9,407 nucleotides of DNA from NCBI GenBank assembly GCA_036557505.1, contig DATBHM010000077.1, positions 1 to 9,407 of the forward strand, in the 5' to 3' direction. Made by a program: the position numbers and the translations under genes. Within the stretch, counting starts at the first letter, position 1. Every line of letters starts with the position of its first letter. The notes under the pieces are model-generated. The model saw only the letters and a program-made list of their open reading frames with translations. It was not told where the DNA came from and did no database searches. This DNA comes from DATBHM01 sp036557505. GTDB taxonomy: Bacteria; Actinomycetota; UBA4738; JACQTL01. This document shows positions 1 through 6,156 of the stretch, one piece after another.

Positions 1-413
1 CGTTCGACCTCGACGAGTACGTGTTCCGGGGGCTCCGGGCGGGCGCCGGGGGGTTCCTGCTCAAGGACGTCACCCCGGAGGACCTCGTGAAGGCCGTTCG
101 CGTGGTGGCGGAGGGCGACTCGCTGCTCTCGCCGGCCGTGACCCGGCGGCTGATCGAGGAGTTCGTCAAGACTCCGGACGCGGCGGCCGCTCCCCCGCCG
201 GAGCTCGCCTCCCTCACCGACCGGGAACGGGAGGTGCTGGCGCTGATCGGGCGGGGGCGGTCCAACCAGGAGATCGCCCGCGCGCTCTTCCTGTCGATGG
301 CCACCGTCAAGACCCACGTGAACCGGCTGTTCGCGAAGCTGGGGTTGCGCGACCGGGCGCAGGCGGTCGTGGTCGCGTACGAGTCGGGCCTGGTCCGGCC
401 GGGCACCGACTGA
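1..413 (+). CDS. NarL/FixJ-family response regulator, C-terminal part (5' end outside window)
   Basis: DNA-binding response regulator of a two-component system, cut by the left window edge. The reading frame is open from the first base; bases 1-2 (CG) complete an upstream codon. The visible part opens with the end of a receiver domain (FDLDEYVFRGLRAGAGGFLLKD). The Lys of LLKD (codon 63-65) is the conserved lysine of the phosphorylation site; the phospho-acceptor Asp lies outside the window. A linker follows, then a LuxR-type helix-turn-helix at about 213-375 (LTDREREVLALIGRG, then SNQEIARALFLSMATVKTHV). About 136 residues are visible of a family usually 210-225 long. Stop is TGA at 411-413. 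In known NarL systems a HisKA_3 kinase is normally adjacent, so it probably lies just upstream. The MMPL exporter gene begins 122 bp downstream on the same strand and is the likeliest target. The family is certain; the regulon is inference. Confidence 0.95.
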   Translation, partial: FDLDEYVFRGLRAGAGGFLLKDVTPEDLVKAVRVVAEGDSLLSPAVTRRLIEEFVKTPDAAAAPPPELASLTDREREVLALIGRGRSNQEIARALFLSMATVKTHVNRLFAKLGLRDRAQAVVVAYESGLVRPGTD

Positions 414-430
414 CCCTTCGTCGCGGTGGA

Positions 431-446
431 TCAACCCAGGGGTTGA
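431..446. promoter_or_regulatory. Candidate operator palindrome upstream of the MMPL exporter
   Basis: A perfect inverted repeat, TCAACCC-AG-GGGTTGA, with 7 bp arms and a 2 bp centre. It lies 18 bp after the regulator stop and 89 bp before the exporter ATG. A further CAACCC half-site lies at 455-460. Size and symmetry suit a dimeric HTH regulator such as the NarL-type protein encoded immediately upstream, suggesting direct control of the exporter. No convincing -35/-10 pair could be placed around it. The arms could form a short RNA hairpin, but the 2-nt loop and missing T-tract make a terminator less likely. The symmetry is seen directly; the regulator assignment is inference. Confidence 0.5.
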
Positions 447-535
447 GGCCGTTCCAACCCGCCGGCCGACGACGTCGCCGGGCCCGCCACGGGAGCATCG
501 CCGAGGTGGACCGGAACGGACGGGAGGTCGCTGCG

Positions 536-2698
536 ATGCGGACGACGGGGAAGGGCGTGCTGGCCGGGCTGGGCGGTTTCTCGTACCGCCACCGCCGGCT
601 GCTGGTGGCGGCATGGATCGTGGTGCTGGTCGCGGGCGTCGCGATCGGCGGCTCGGTGTTCGGCAAGCTGACGACCGACACCGGCGGCAACGACCGGTCG
701 GAATCACAGCGCGCCTCCGCGCTGATGCGCGGGCTCCCCGCGGATCGTGGGCCGTCGGTCGACATGGCGGCGTTCGTCCCGGCGTCCCCGGATGACCCCG
801 CCGTCCGCGGGGCGACCGCGCGCGCGGCCGCGGCGGTGCGTCGGATGCGGGGCATCCACGCCGTGCTGACGCCGGCCGGGTCGCCGGATCTGGCGGCCTC
901 CGACGGGTCCGCGTTCCTGGTGGCGGTCGACGTCGACTCGCACCTGTCCGGCGACGCGTGGGACGCGGCCGAGGCGAACGCGGCTGCGCGCCTGCGGCGG
1001 ATCGCGCCGGGCACGGTGGCGGGCAGCGACGACCTCACGGGCCGGGAGATGGACGACACCGCCCAGCGGGACCTCGAGCGCGCGGAGCTCATCGCGCTGC
1101 CGCTGATCCTCGTCATCCTGCTGATCGCGTTCCGGAGCATCCGGGTCGCCGTGCTGCCGATCCTCGTGGCGCTGGTGTCGATCTCCGGGAGCCTGCTGGT
1201 GCTGCTGGGGTTCGCCTCGGTCACGAGGGTGTCGATCTTCGCGGTGAACGTCGTGACGATGCTCGGGCTGGGGCTCGCCGTCGACTACTCGCTGCTGGCG
1301 ATCAGCCGGTTCCGGGAGGAACGCGCCCGGGGGCTTGACGTCCGGGACGCGGTCGAGCGGACCGTGGCCAGGGCCGGACGGACGATCGTGTTCTCCGGAC
1401 TGACCGTGACGGTGTCGCTGGCCGGGCTGCTGTTCCTGGCGGGCGGGCTGCGCTCGATCGCCTACGGGGGCATCGGCGTCGTCCTGGTGGCCATGGCCGC
1501 GGCGGTCACGCTGGTCCCCGCGCTGCTGTCGATCTGGGCCCGAAGGATCCGACCGGCGTCGGCCGCGACCGTCGCCGACGGGCACGGCGTCTTCTTCCGT
1601 CTGGCTCGCGTCATGCAGCGGCGTGCCGCGATCGTGGTGCCCGTCCTGGTGGTCGGGCTCGCGGTCCTGGCGGTGCCGTTCCTCCAGGCCCGGACGCAGG
1701 ACACCGATGCGCGCTACCTCCCGCGGTCGTCGGAGAACCGGCAGTTCTTCGAGGCGCTGCACACGCACTTCCCCGCCCTGACGGACGACCCCATCGAGGT
1801 CGTGGCGGTGCGCGCCCCCGGCGTTCCCCGCTCGGCGTACGCCGCGTACGTGCACCGACTGGCCGCGCTGCCCGGCGTGGTGCGGGCGGAGGTCGGCGGC
1901 GTCGACGCCCGCATCGTCGAGATCGACGTCGCGCCGCGGGCCGTGCCCGAGGCCTCCGGGTCCTTCGAGCTCGTGGACACGATCCGGGCCATGCACGAGC
2001 CGTTCCCGACCCTCGTCACCGGCCACGCCGCCGAGACGGTCGACGCGAAGCTCGAGCTGGCCTCGCGTGTCCCGCTGGTGCTCGGGTTCGTGGCGATGGC
2101 GACGTTCGTGTTGCTGTTCCTGTTCACCGGGTCGGTCGTCGTCCCGGTGAAAGCGCTCGTGATGAACGTGCTGTCGCTGGGCGCGTCGTTCGGCGCACTC
2201 GTGTGGGTGTTCCAGGACGGGCACCTCTCGGGAGTGCTGGGGTTCGACCCGACCGGGTCCGTGTGGTTCGTGCTGCCCCTGCTGGTGTTCACGTTCGCCT
2301 TCGGGCTGTCCATGGACTACGAGGTGTTCCTGCTGGGCCGGATCAGGGAGGCCTACGACCGGACCGGCGACAACGACCTCGCCGTGGCCACCGGGCTCCA
2401 GCGGACGGGCGGCGTGGTCAGCCTGGCCGCGCTGCTCATGGTGGCGGTGTTCGCGGGGTTCGCCGCCGGGGAGATGCTGGCCGTGAAGCAGCTCGGCGTG
2501 GGGCTGGCGCTGGCCGTGGCGCTCGACGCGACGGTCATCCGGATGCTCCTCGTCCCGGCGACCATGAAGCTGATGGGCCGGTGGAACTGGTGGGCGCCGG
2601 CTCCGCTGCGGCGGCTCCACGCGCGGATCGGCCTCCACGAGACCGCGCGTGCGGCGGACGCCGAGGCCGCCCCGCGCACCCTGGAGCCCGTGGCGTAG
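536..2698 (+). CDS. MMPL/RND-family transporter
   Basis: Proton-driven inner-membrane exporter of the MMPL branch of the RND superfamily, a family that moves lipids, glycolipids or hydrophobic compounds; the substrate cannot be read here. The 720-residue protein has the family's two-fold layout. TM1 is at about 22-40, followed by an outside domain (about 45-180) and a TM bundle at about 184-336. The second half repeats this: TM at 363-383, outside domain 385-510, TM bundle 512-678. Each half carries the Asp-Tyr pair of the proton relay: D250-Y251 in GLAVDYSLLAISRFREE and D594-Y595 in FGLSMDYEVFLLGRIRE. A conserved GRWNWWAP stretch follows the last TM. The ATG at 536 is chosen because GGGAGG lies at 522-527 (8 nt spacing); the frame stays open to a TTG at 443, but that extension is low-complexity Arg-rich and spans the operator. 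Length and motifs look intact. Placement after a NarL regulator suggests inducible export. Confidence 0.95.
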   Translation: MRTTGKGVLAGLGGFSYRHRRLLVAAWIVVLVAGVAIGGSVFGKLTTDTGGNDRSESQRASALMRGLPADRGPSVDMAAFVPASPDDPAVRGATARAAAAVRRMRGIHAVLTPAGSPDLAASDGSAFLVAVDVDSHLSGDAWDAAEANAAARLRRIAPGTVAGSDDLTGREMDDTAQRDLERAELIALPLILVILLIAFRSIRVAVLPILVALVSISGSLLVLLGFASVTRVSIFAVNVVTMLGLGLAVDYSLLAISRFREERARGLDVRDAVERTVARAGRTIVFSGLTVTVSLAGLLFLAGGLRSIAYGGIGVVLVAMAAAVTLVPALLSIWARRIRPASAATVADGHGVFFRLARVMQRRAAIVVPVLVVGLAVLAVPFLQARTQDTDARYLPRSSENRQFFEALHTHFPALTDDPIEVVAVRAPGVPRSAYAAYVHRLAALPGVVRAEVGGVDARIVEIDVAPRAVPEASGSFELVDTIRAMHEPFPTLVTGHAAETVDAKLELASRVPLVLGFVAMATFVLLFLFTGSVVVPVKALVMNVLSLGASFGALVWVFQDGHLSGVLGFDPTGSVWFVLPLLVFTFAFGLSMDYEVFLLGRIREAYDRTGDNDLAVATGLQRTGGVVSLAALLMVAVFAGFAAGEMLAVKQLGVGLALAVALDATVIRMLLVPATMKLMGRWNWWAPAPLRRLHARIGLHETARAADAEAAPRTLEPVA

Positions 2699-2724
2699 GC
2701 ACGGCGAGCGGGCGCCGGACTGCC

Positions 2725-2753
2725 TTCCCGCCGGCGACCGTCCGGCGTATCCT
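2725..2753 (+). promoter_or_regulatory. Possible promoter for the PLD-like gene
   Basis: A TATCCT hexamer (2748-2753) fits the TAnnnT form of an actinobacterial -10 box. A weak TTCCCG -35-like hexamer lies exactly 17 bp upstream (2725-2730). The pair sits in the 115 bp gap between exporter and PLD gene, about 60 bp before the start codon. Such matches arise by chance in GC-rich DNA, so this is tentative. The gap (2699-2813) otherwise shows only a 6 bp GC-rich inverted repeat (2713-2718 with 2731-2736) and the PLD ribosome binding site. Confidence 0.25.
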
Positions 2754-2813
2754 CGGCCGCGCACGAGCGGTCGAGGGGCGATGCGCGCCGTCGCGCGCGA
2801 CGGAGGAGGCGCC

Positions 2814-4472
2814 ATGCGTCGCACCGAAGCCGGCAACGGACTGACCCTCACCGTCTACGCCGGGACCACCGGCACGCACCTCGCCTGGGACCTCGACGAG
2901 TCGCTCCGCGACGACCTGTTGGGGTTCGCGGTCAAGCGGTTCGGCGGCACGTACCCGCACGGGGTGTTCCTGAAGGGCGGGATCACGTTCCCGGGGCAGG
3001 ACCACCCGCCGGGGTTCTTCCTCGACACCGACGTGGCGCCGATCCAGGCGTTCCGGTGGGGCGACTACGCGGTGTACCCGGGGACCAGGTACCGCTACGA
3101 GGTGATCCCGATGGGCGGAGCACCGGGCGCGCTGGTGGCGAAGCCCTCGGTGACCGTCGAGGTCACCACCGAGTGGACGTACGACTTCGGGTCGAAGCAC
3201 CGGATCGCCTTCAACCGCGCGGTGGCGGCGAGCCAGGCGTTCGGCCGGCGGTTCGGCGACGCGGACCCAACGGACAACAGCCTGGCCCGGCAGTGGCTGG
3301 GCCACGGGCTCGACGAGTTCATCGGGGACTTCTTCGAGCGCGCCGCCGGGGAGGGCTGGGCGCTCGACGTCAGCGTGTACGAGTACGAGCAGCCCGAGGT
3401 CCGCGACGTGCTACAGGCGGCCCACGAGCGGGGCGTGCACGTGCGCGTCCTGTACCATGCGCAGCCCGGCGACGCGCAGACCACGACCAACGAGACCAAC
3501 CTGAAGGCGGACGGGTTCGCGCGGTACATGCACGCGCGGGTCACCACCAAGATCTGCCACGACAAGACGGCGGTCCTGTCGCAGCTGGACGGCGACCACC
3601 GGACGCCGATTGCCGTCCTCACGGGATCGACCAACTGGACCCTGAACGGCCTGTACTACCAGGCGAACGTCAGCCACGTGATCGACGACCCGGCGCTCGC
3701 GGCCCGCTACCTCGCGCTGTTCGAACAGCTGTGGGACGGACTCGACCCCGAGGACACCCGCACGTGGATCGACGCGCAGGACCCGATCGCTGAAAACGAC
3801 CCGATCGAGCTGCTGTTCTCGCCGCGGTCCGGGCAGAACGACCTCGCCCGGTACGTGTCGCTCATCGACGGGGCCGAACGCACGGTGCTGTTCATGACGG
3901 CGTTCGACCTGTACGACGACGTGCTGTCCGCACTGGCCGGCGAGACCGGGAATCAGGGCGTCCTGCGGTGGGGCCTGCAGAACTCGGCGAGCCGCGTGAC
4001 CGGTTACGACCGGACGCACGACCGGAACTTCACGGCGCGCGGATCGCTCCGGACCGCGCCGAAGGGTTTCATCCCGGAGAGCTCCCACGGACAGGACGGG
4101 AGCATCCTGATCCACGGCAAGATCATCCTGCTCGACTTCGACACCGCGAACCCCACCGTGATCACGGGCAGCGCGAACTACAGCTACTCGTCCTCGTACT
4201 CCAACGACGAGAACGCGCTGGTGATCCACGGCGACGCGCGGGTGGCGGACGTGTACCTCTGCGAGCTGTTCCGGTGGTACGACCACTACCGGTTCCGGTA
4301 CAACGTGAGCCAGGCGTCGAAGAAGCCGGAGGAGCTCGACACCTCGTCGACGGAGGGGACCATCGAACCCCGCCTGGAGCTCGACACGACGCCGGCGTGG
4401 GCCGACTCCTACTACGAGGACGGGGACCCCCACTTCCTGGAGCGGACGCGCCTCGCACACCCGCTGACGTAG
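2814..4472 (+). CDS. Phospholipase D-like domain protein with N-terminal beta-sandwich-like domain
   Basis: A 552-residue member of the PLD/HKD superfamily, which cleaves or transfers phosphodiester bonds through paired HKD motifs; its substrate (lipid, nucleic acid or other) is unknown. Residues about 8-120 lack HKD features and look like an Fn3-like beta-sandwich (RWGDYAVYPGTRYRYEVIP). The first catalytic half has H249-D-K251 followed by TGSTNWT (270-276). The second has H434-G-K436-xxxx-D441 followed by TGSANYSYSS and NDENALV. The Asp slot of the first motif is Ser256; the catalytic His and Lys are present in both halves. No signal peptide or TM segment is visible, so it is probably cytoplasmic. 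The ATG at 2814 is chosen for GGAGGAGG at 2802-2809; an in-frame ATG at 2781 has poorer support. It lies 115 bp after the exporter on the same strand, so co-transcription is possible. It resembles a known bacterial PLD-like group of similar architecture, from memory rather than a search. Confidence 0.88.
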   Translation: MRRTEAGNGLTLTVYAGTTGTHLAWDLDESLRDDLLGFAVKRFGGTYPHGVFLKGGITFPGQDHPPGFFLDTDVAPIQAFRWGDYAVYPGTRYRYEVIPMGGAPGALVAKPSVTVEVTTEWTYDFGSKHRIAFNRAVAASQAFGRRFGDADPTDNSLARQWLGHGLDEFIGDFFERAAGEGWALDVSVYEYEQPEVRDVLQAAHERGVHVRVLYHAQPGDAQTTTNETNLKADGFARYMHARVTTKICHDKTAVLSQLDGDHRTPIAVLTGSTNWTLNGLYYQANVSHVIDDPALAARYLALFEQLWDGLDPEDTRTWIDAQDPIAENDPIELLFSPRSGQNDLARYVSLIDGAERTVLFMTAFDLYDDVLSALAGETGNQGVLRWGLQNSASRVTGYDRTHDRNFTARGSLRTAPKGFIPESSHGQDGSILIHGKIILLDFDTANPTVITGSANYSYSSSYSNDENALVIHGDARVADVYLCELFRWYDHYRFRYNVSQASKKPEELDTSSTEGTIEPRLELDTTPAWADSYYEDGDPHFLERTRLAHPLT

Positions 4473-4492
4473 GTCGTCTCGAGGTCAGGCGG
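4461..4492. terminator. Candidate bidirectional terminator hairpin over two convergent stop codons
   Basis: CCGCTGAC (4461-4468) pairs with GTCAGGCGG (4484-4492): eight base pairs with one bulged G and a 15-nt loop. The structure contains the PLD stop (TAG, 4470-4472) and the lipoprotein stop (4487-4485 on the minus strand). The genes are only 12 bp apart, so a shared terminator would have to lie here. There is no T-tract on either side, which is common in actinobacterial terminators but weakens the call. Confidence 0.35.
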
Positions 4493-4985
4493 TCGACGAA
4501 CCCTGGTACTCGGGGGGAACCGGCGGACCCCCGACGCGCCAGCGACCGTGCAACCGCTCGGCCCACACCGGATGGATCTCGTTCCAGTCGTGGTCGCGGT
4601 CGTAGGCCCAGGTCCCGACGAACACGACGTGCTCTCCCGCGTGGGGAAGGGGCAGCGGCTGGCCCGGGAGCAGCTCCACCACCAGGTCGCCGTACTGCAT
4701 GCTGCGCGGGTCGAGGAACCGTTCCATCCGGCCGTCGGGGATCACGTACAGGTGGTAGTCGCCGTCGGACTCGTGCCGGAGGTCCCGGACCGTGCCGGCG
4801 TATCGCGCGCACGGCGACAGCACCCGCAGCCGGTCCGGATGGTAGACACCGGCCAGCGGGTCGCCGGCCGGGCACGGCCCCCGCGCCGCCTCGTGCCGGA
4901 CGCCCGCATGGCACGCCACGACGACGAGCGCCATGGCAGCCAGTCCGGCCGCTCCCGACCGCAGCACCCGCCGCGTCCGTCCCAC
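4485..4985 (-). CDS. Small lipoprotein of unknown function with DHDWNEIHPVW motif
   Basis: Predicted exported lipoprotein of 166 residues, convergent with the PLD gene. The N-terminus has an Arg-rich n-region (GRTRRVLR), a hydrophobic stretch (about 11-24) and a lipobox-like VVAC with Cys25 as the probable lipidated residue. The mature part has Cys38 and Cys59, which could form a disulfide, then GTVRDLRHESDGDYHLYV (64-81), LVVELLPGQP (101-110), GEHVVFVGTWAYDRD (117-131) and DHDWNEIHPVW (131-141). The alternating beta-like segments suggest a small OB-like barrel, and similar WNEIHP motifs occur, as I recall, in uncharacterised actinobacterial proteins; no function is known to me. Start: GTG at 4985 gives the best signal peptide but has no clear Shine-Dalgarno; GTG at 4967 would give a shorter signal. 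An ATG just upstream is in another frame. Lipoprotein nature is fairly sure; the exact start is not. Confidence 0.75.
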   Translation of the reverse strand: MGRTRRVLRSGAAGLAAMALVVVACHAGVRHEAARGPCPAGDPLAGVYHPDRLRVLSPCARYAGTVRDLRHESDGDYHLYVIPDGRMERFLDPRSMQYGDLVVELLPGQPLPLPHAGEHVVFVGTWAYDRDHDWNEIHPVWAERLHGRWRVGGPPVPPEYQGSSTA

Positions 4986-5041
4986 GACGCATCGAGTGTG
5001 GCACGGCCCGCCGACACCGGCTCCGGAAACGGGTCCACCGA

Positions 5042-5091
5042 CTCGGTTGCCCGGGCGCGGCCGGTAGGCCACCATTCGCCGCACAACCGAG
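5042..5091. repeat. 8 bp inverted repeat in the divergent intergenic region
   Basis: CTCGGTTG (5042-5049) and CAACCGAG (5084-5091) are perfect inverted copies separated by 34 bp. They lie in the 121 bp region between the divergent lipoprotein and secreted-protein genes (4986-5106). The second arm ends one base before the ribosome binding site at 5093-5102. They could be paired binding sites for a regulator serving both genes, or a stem in the leader of the plus-strand gene. No strong promoter hexamers are evident; the best -35 match, TTGCCC (5047-5052), lacks a good -10 partner. Confidence 0.4.
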
Positions 5092-5106
5092 CAAGGGAGG
5101 AATGCC

Positions 5107-5688
5107 ATGCGACGCTTGGGATGGCCGGCCGCGCTGGTCGGGGTCGGGGTGGTCGTCGTGCTCTTCGGGGCCCAGTCAGCGACCGGGGCCCAGACCAGGA
5201 CGCTCTCGTACGACGCGGCCGCGCTGATCGCCTGGGACAACGACAGCGGCGGGCAGCAGCAGTTCACGACGCATACCGCCGCGAGCGGCACGCAGTGCGC
5301 CGATCCGGTGACGATCGACAAGGCGGACGGTGAGGGCAAGGGCGCGCTCCTGCAATTCGAGGGCGGCATGCTGTTCCCCGTCCAGCTCCCCGCCGGCGCC
5401 AAGGTGACCCGGCTGCGCCTGTTCGCGGTCGACCAGGACGCCCAGGTGGACGCGTACGTCTACCTCGTCCGGAAGAAGCTGCAGACGGGGGTGCCCAAGG
5501 ACGTCGGCTACTCGGTCATGGCGACCGCCCACAGCTCGGGCAGCGTGATGACGAACGTGCGGAAGTTCGACGACACGACGATCACCGGGGCGATCGCCGA
5601 CCCGAGCCAGTTCGCGTACTACCTGGAGCTCGTGAGCTGCGGCATCACGGTCGAGCCGATCGGCATCCAGATCACGACGACGAGCTGA
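5107..5688 (+). CDS. Small secreted protein of unknown function
   Basis: A 193-residue protein with a typical Sec signal peptide: MRRLGW, a hydrophobic core (about 8-20), then GAQSATGAQ, with cleavage likely around residues 26-29. The mature part is about 165 residues, rich in beta-like segments (LLQFEGGMLFPVQLPAGAKV, 81-100; TRLRLFAVDQDAQVDAYVYLV, here in two parts, 101-110 and 111-121). It has only two cysteines, Cys64 and Cys178, a plausible disulfide joining the two ends of the domain. No catalytic motif, sortase signal or TM helix follows the signal peptide. The pattern PVQLPAGAKVTRL followed by acidic DQDAQV looks like a beta-sandwich seen in uncharacterised secreted proteins, which is recollection only. 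The ATG start has a strong ribosome binding site (AAGGGAGGAA, 5093-5102). Its 3' end overlaps the convergent msrB by 17 bp. Function unknown. Confidence 0.85.
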   Translation: MRRLGWPAALVGVGVVVVLFGAQSATGAQTRTLSYDAAALIAWDNDSGGQQQFTTHTAASGTQCADPVTIDKADGEGKGALLQFEGGMLFPVQLPAGAKVTRLRLFAVDQDAQVDAYVYLVRKKLQTGVPKDVGYSVMATAHSSGSVMTNVRKFDDTTITGAIADPSQFAYYLELVSCGITVEPIGIQITTTS

Positions 5689-6088
5689 CGTCGTCGCCGC
5701 GTTCGAGGTCCAGCGCGCAGGAGTTGATGCAGTAGCGCAGCCCGGTGGGGCGGGGGCCGTCGTCGAATACGTGCCCGAGGTGCGAGCCGCACGCGGCGCA
5801 CCGCACCTCGACCCGCCGCATGCCGTAGGTGTCGTCGGCGATCAGCTCGACGCTGTCCGCCGAGACCGGCTCCCAGAAGCTCGGCCAGCCGGTCCCGGAT
5901 TCGAACTTCGAGTCCGAGCGGAACACCTCCGCCCCGCACCCGGCGCAGCGGTACACGCCGGCGCCGTGCTCGTCCCAGTACGCGCCGGTGAACGCTCGCT
6001 CCGTGCCCTGCCGGCGGAGCACGTGGTACTGCTCGGGCGACAGGCGCTCGCGCCATTCCCGGTCGGTCCGTTCGATCTTGGATGACAT
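5672..6088 (-). CDS. msrB: Peptide-methionine (R)-S-oxide reductase MsrB
   Basis: Repairs oxidised proteins by reducing methionine-R-sulfoxide, normally in the cytoplasm with thioredoxin. The 138-residue length is typical of single-domain MsrB. Motifs in order: zinc-site pairs C48-x2-C51 (YRCAGCGAEVF) and C97-x2-C100 (VRCAACGSHLGHVF), KFESGTGWPSFWEPVS (61-76), and the catalytic RYCINS with Cys120. Two details stand out: the position that is Cys in GCGWPSF-type enzymes, where the resolving cysteine sits, is Thr67 here, and there is an extra Cys124 just after the active site (INSCAL). The start is ATG at 6088-6086 with GGAGGGTGA (6104-6096) 7 nt upstream; the frame is open further upstream but without family similarity. 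It is the last gene of the minus-strand run, 68 bp after the DHFR-like gene, and overlaps the end of the convergent secreted-protein gene by 17 bp. No signal peptide is seen. Confidence 0.96.
   Translation of the reverse strand: MSSKIERTDREWRERLSPEQYHVLRRQGTERAFTGAYWDEHGAGVYRCAGCGAEVFRSDSKFESGTGWPSFWEPVSADSVELIADDTYGMRRVEVRCAACGSHLGHVFDDGPRPTGLRYCINSCALDLERGDDVSSSS
5675..5696. terminator. Candidate bidirectional terminator hairpin across overlapping gene ends
   Basis: CGACGACG (5675-5682) and CGTCGTCG (5689-5696) form a perfect 8 bp stem with a 6-nt AGCTGA loop. The loop holds the stop codon of the secreted-protein gene, and the left arm encodes the Ser-rich end of MsrB on the other strand. 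The site is exactly where two converging transcripts meet. No T-tract follows on either strand. The repeated CGA/CGT triplets could also simply reflect codon use in the two C-termini, so the terminator role is tentative. Confidence 0.4.
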
Positions 6089-6095
6089 GTCGAGA

Positions 6096-6112
6096 TCACC
6101 CTCCTTCGGAGG
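6096..6112 (-). promoter_or_regulatory. msrB ribosome binding site inside a small hairpin
   Basis: Read on the minus strand, CCTCC (6112-6108), GAA (6107-6105) and GGAGG (6104-6100) form a perfect 5 bp stem with a 3-nt loop. The GGAGG arm is the Shine-Dalgarno of msrB, which lies 7 nt before the ATG once the full GGAGGGTGA is counted. A second 5 bp stem, CTTCG/CGAAG (6122-6126 with 6132-6136), lies just upstream. Together they could lower or regulate translation initiation. The pairing is seen; a regulatory role is inference. Confidence 0.4.
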
Positions 6113-6156
6113 TTCAGTCCACTTCGGGGAACGAAGCGTTGCGGCGAGTTGTTCCC

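Noticed and set aside
443..535. N-terminal extension of the exporter from a TTG at 443.
   Set aside because: The extension is Arg-rich, covers part of the candidate operator, and the ATG at 536 has a well-spaced GGGAGG.
2713..2736. A 6 bp GC-rich inverted repeat after the exporter as a terminator.
   Set aside because: The stem is short, has no T-tract and overlaps the possible PLD promoter; such repeats are common by chance at this GC content.
704..2851. A 715-codon open frame on the minus strand opposite the MMPL exporter.
   Set aside because: Its product is an Arg/His/Gln/Asp-rich low-complexity string with no domain, as expected opposite a GC-rich gene. The exporter on the other strand has full family motifs.
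4990..5094. Alternative upstream starts for the lipoprotein in neighbouring minus-strand frames, including an ATG just before the chosen GTG.
   Set aside because: They are out of frame with the signal peptide and WNEIHP motif, and give Arg/Ala-rich products.
3968..5227. A long plus-strand frame running from inside the PLD gene across the lipoprotein and into the secreted-protein gene.
   Set aside because: Its composition is Arg/Pro/Gly-rich without any domain, and it crosses three better-supported genes in other frames.
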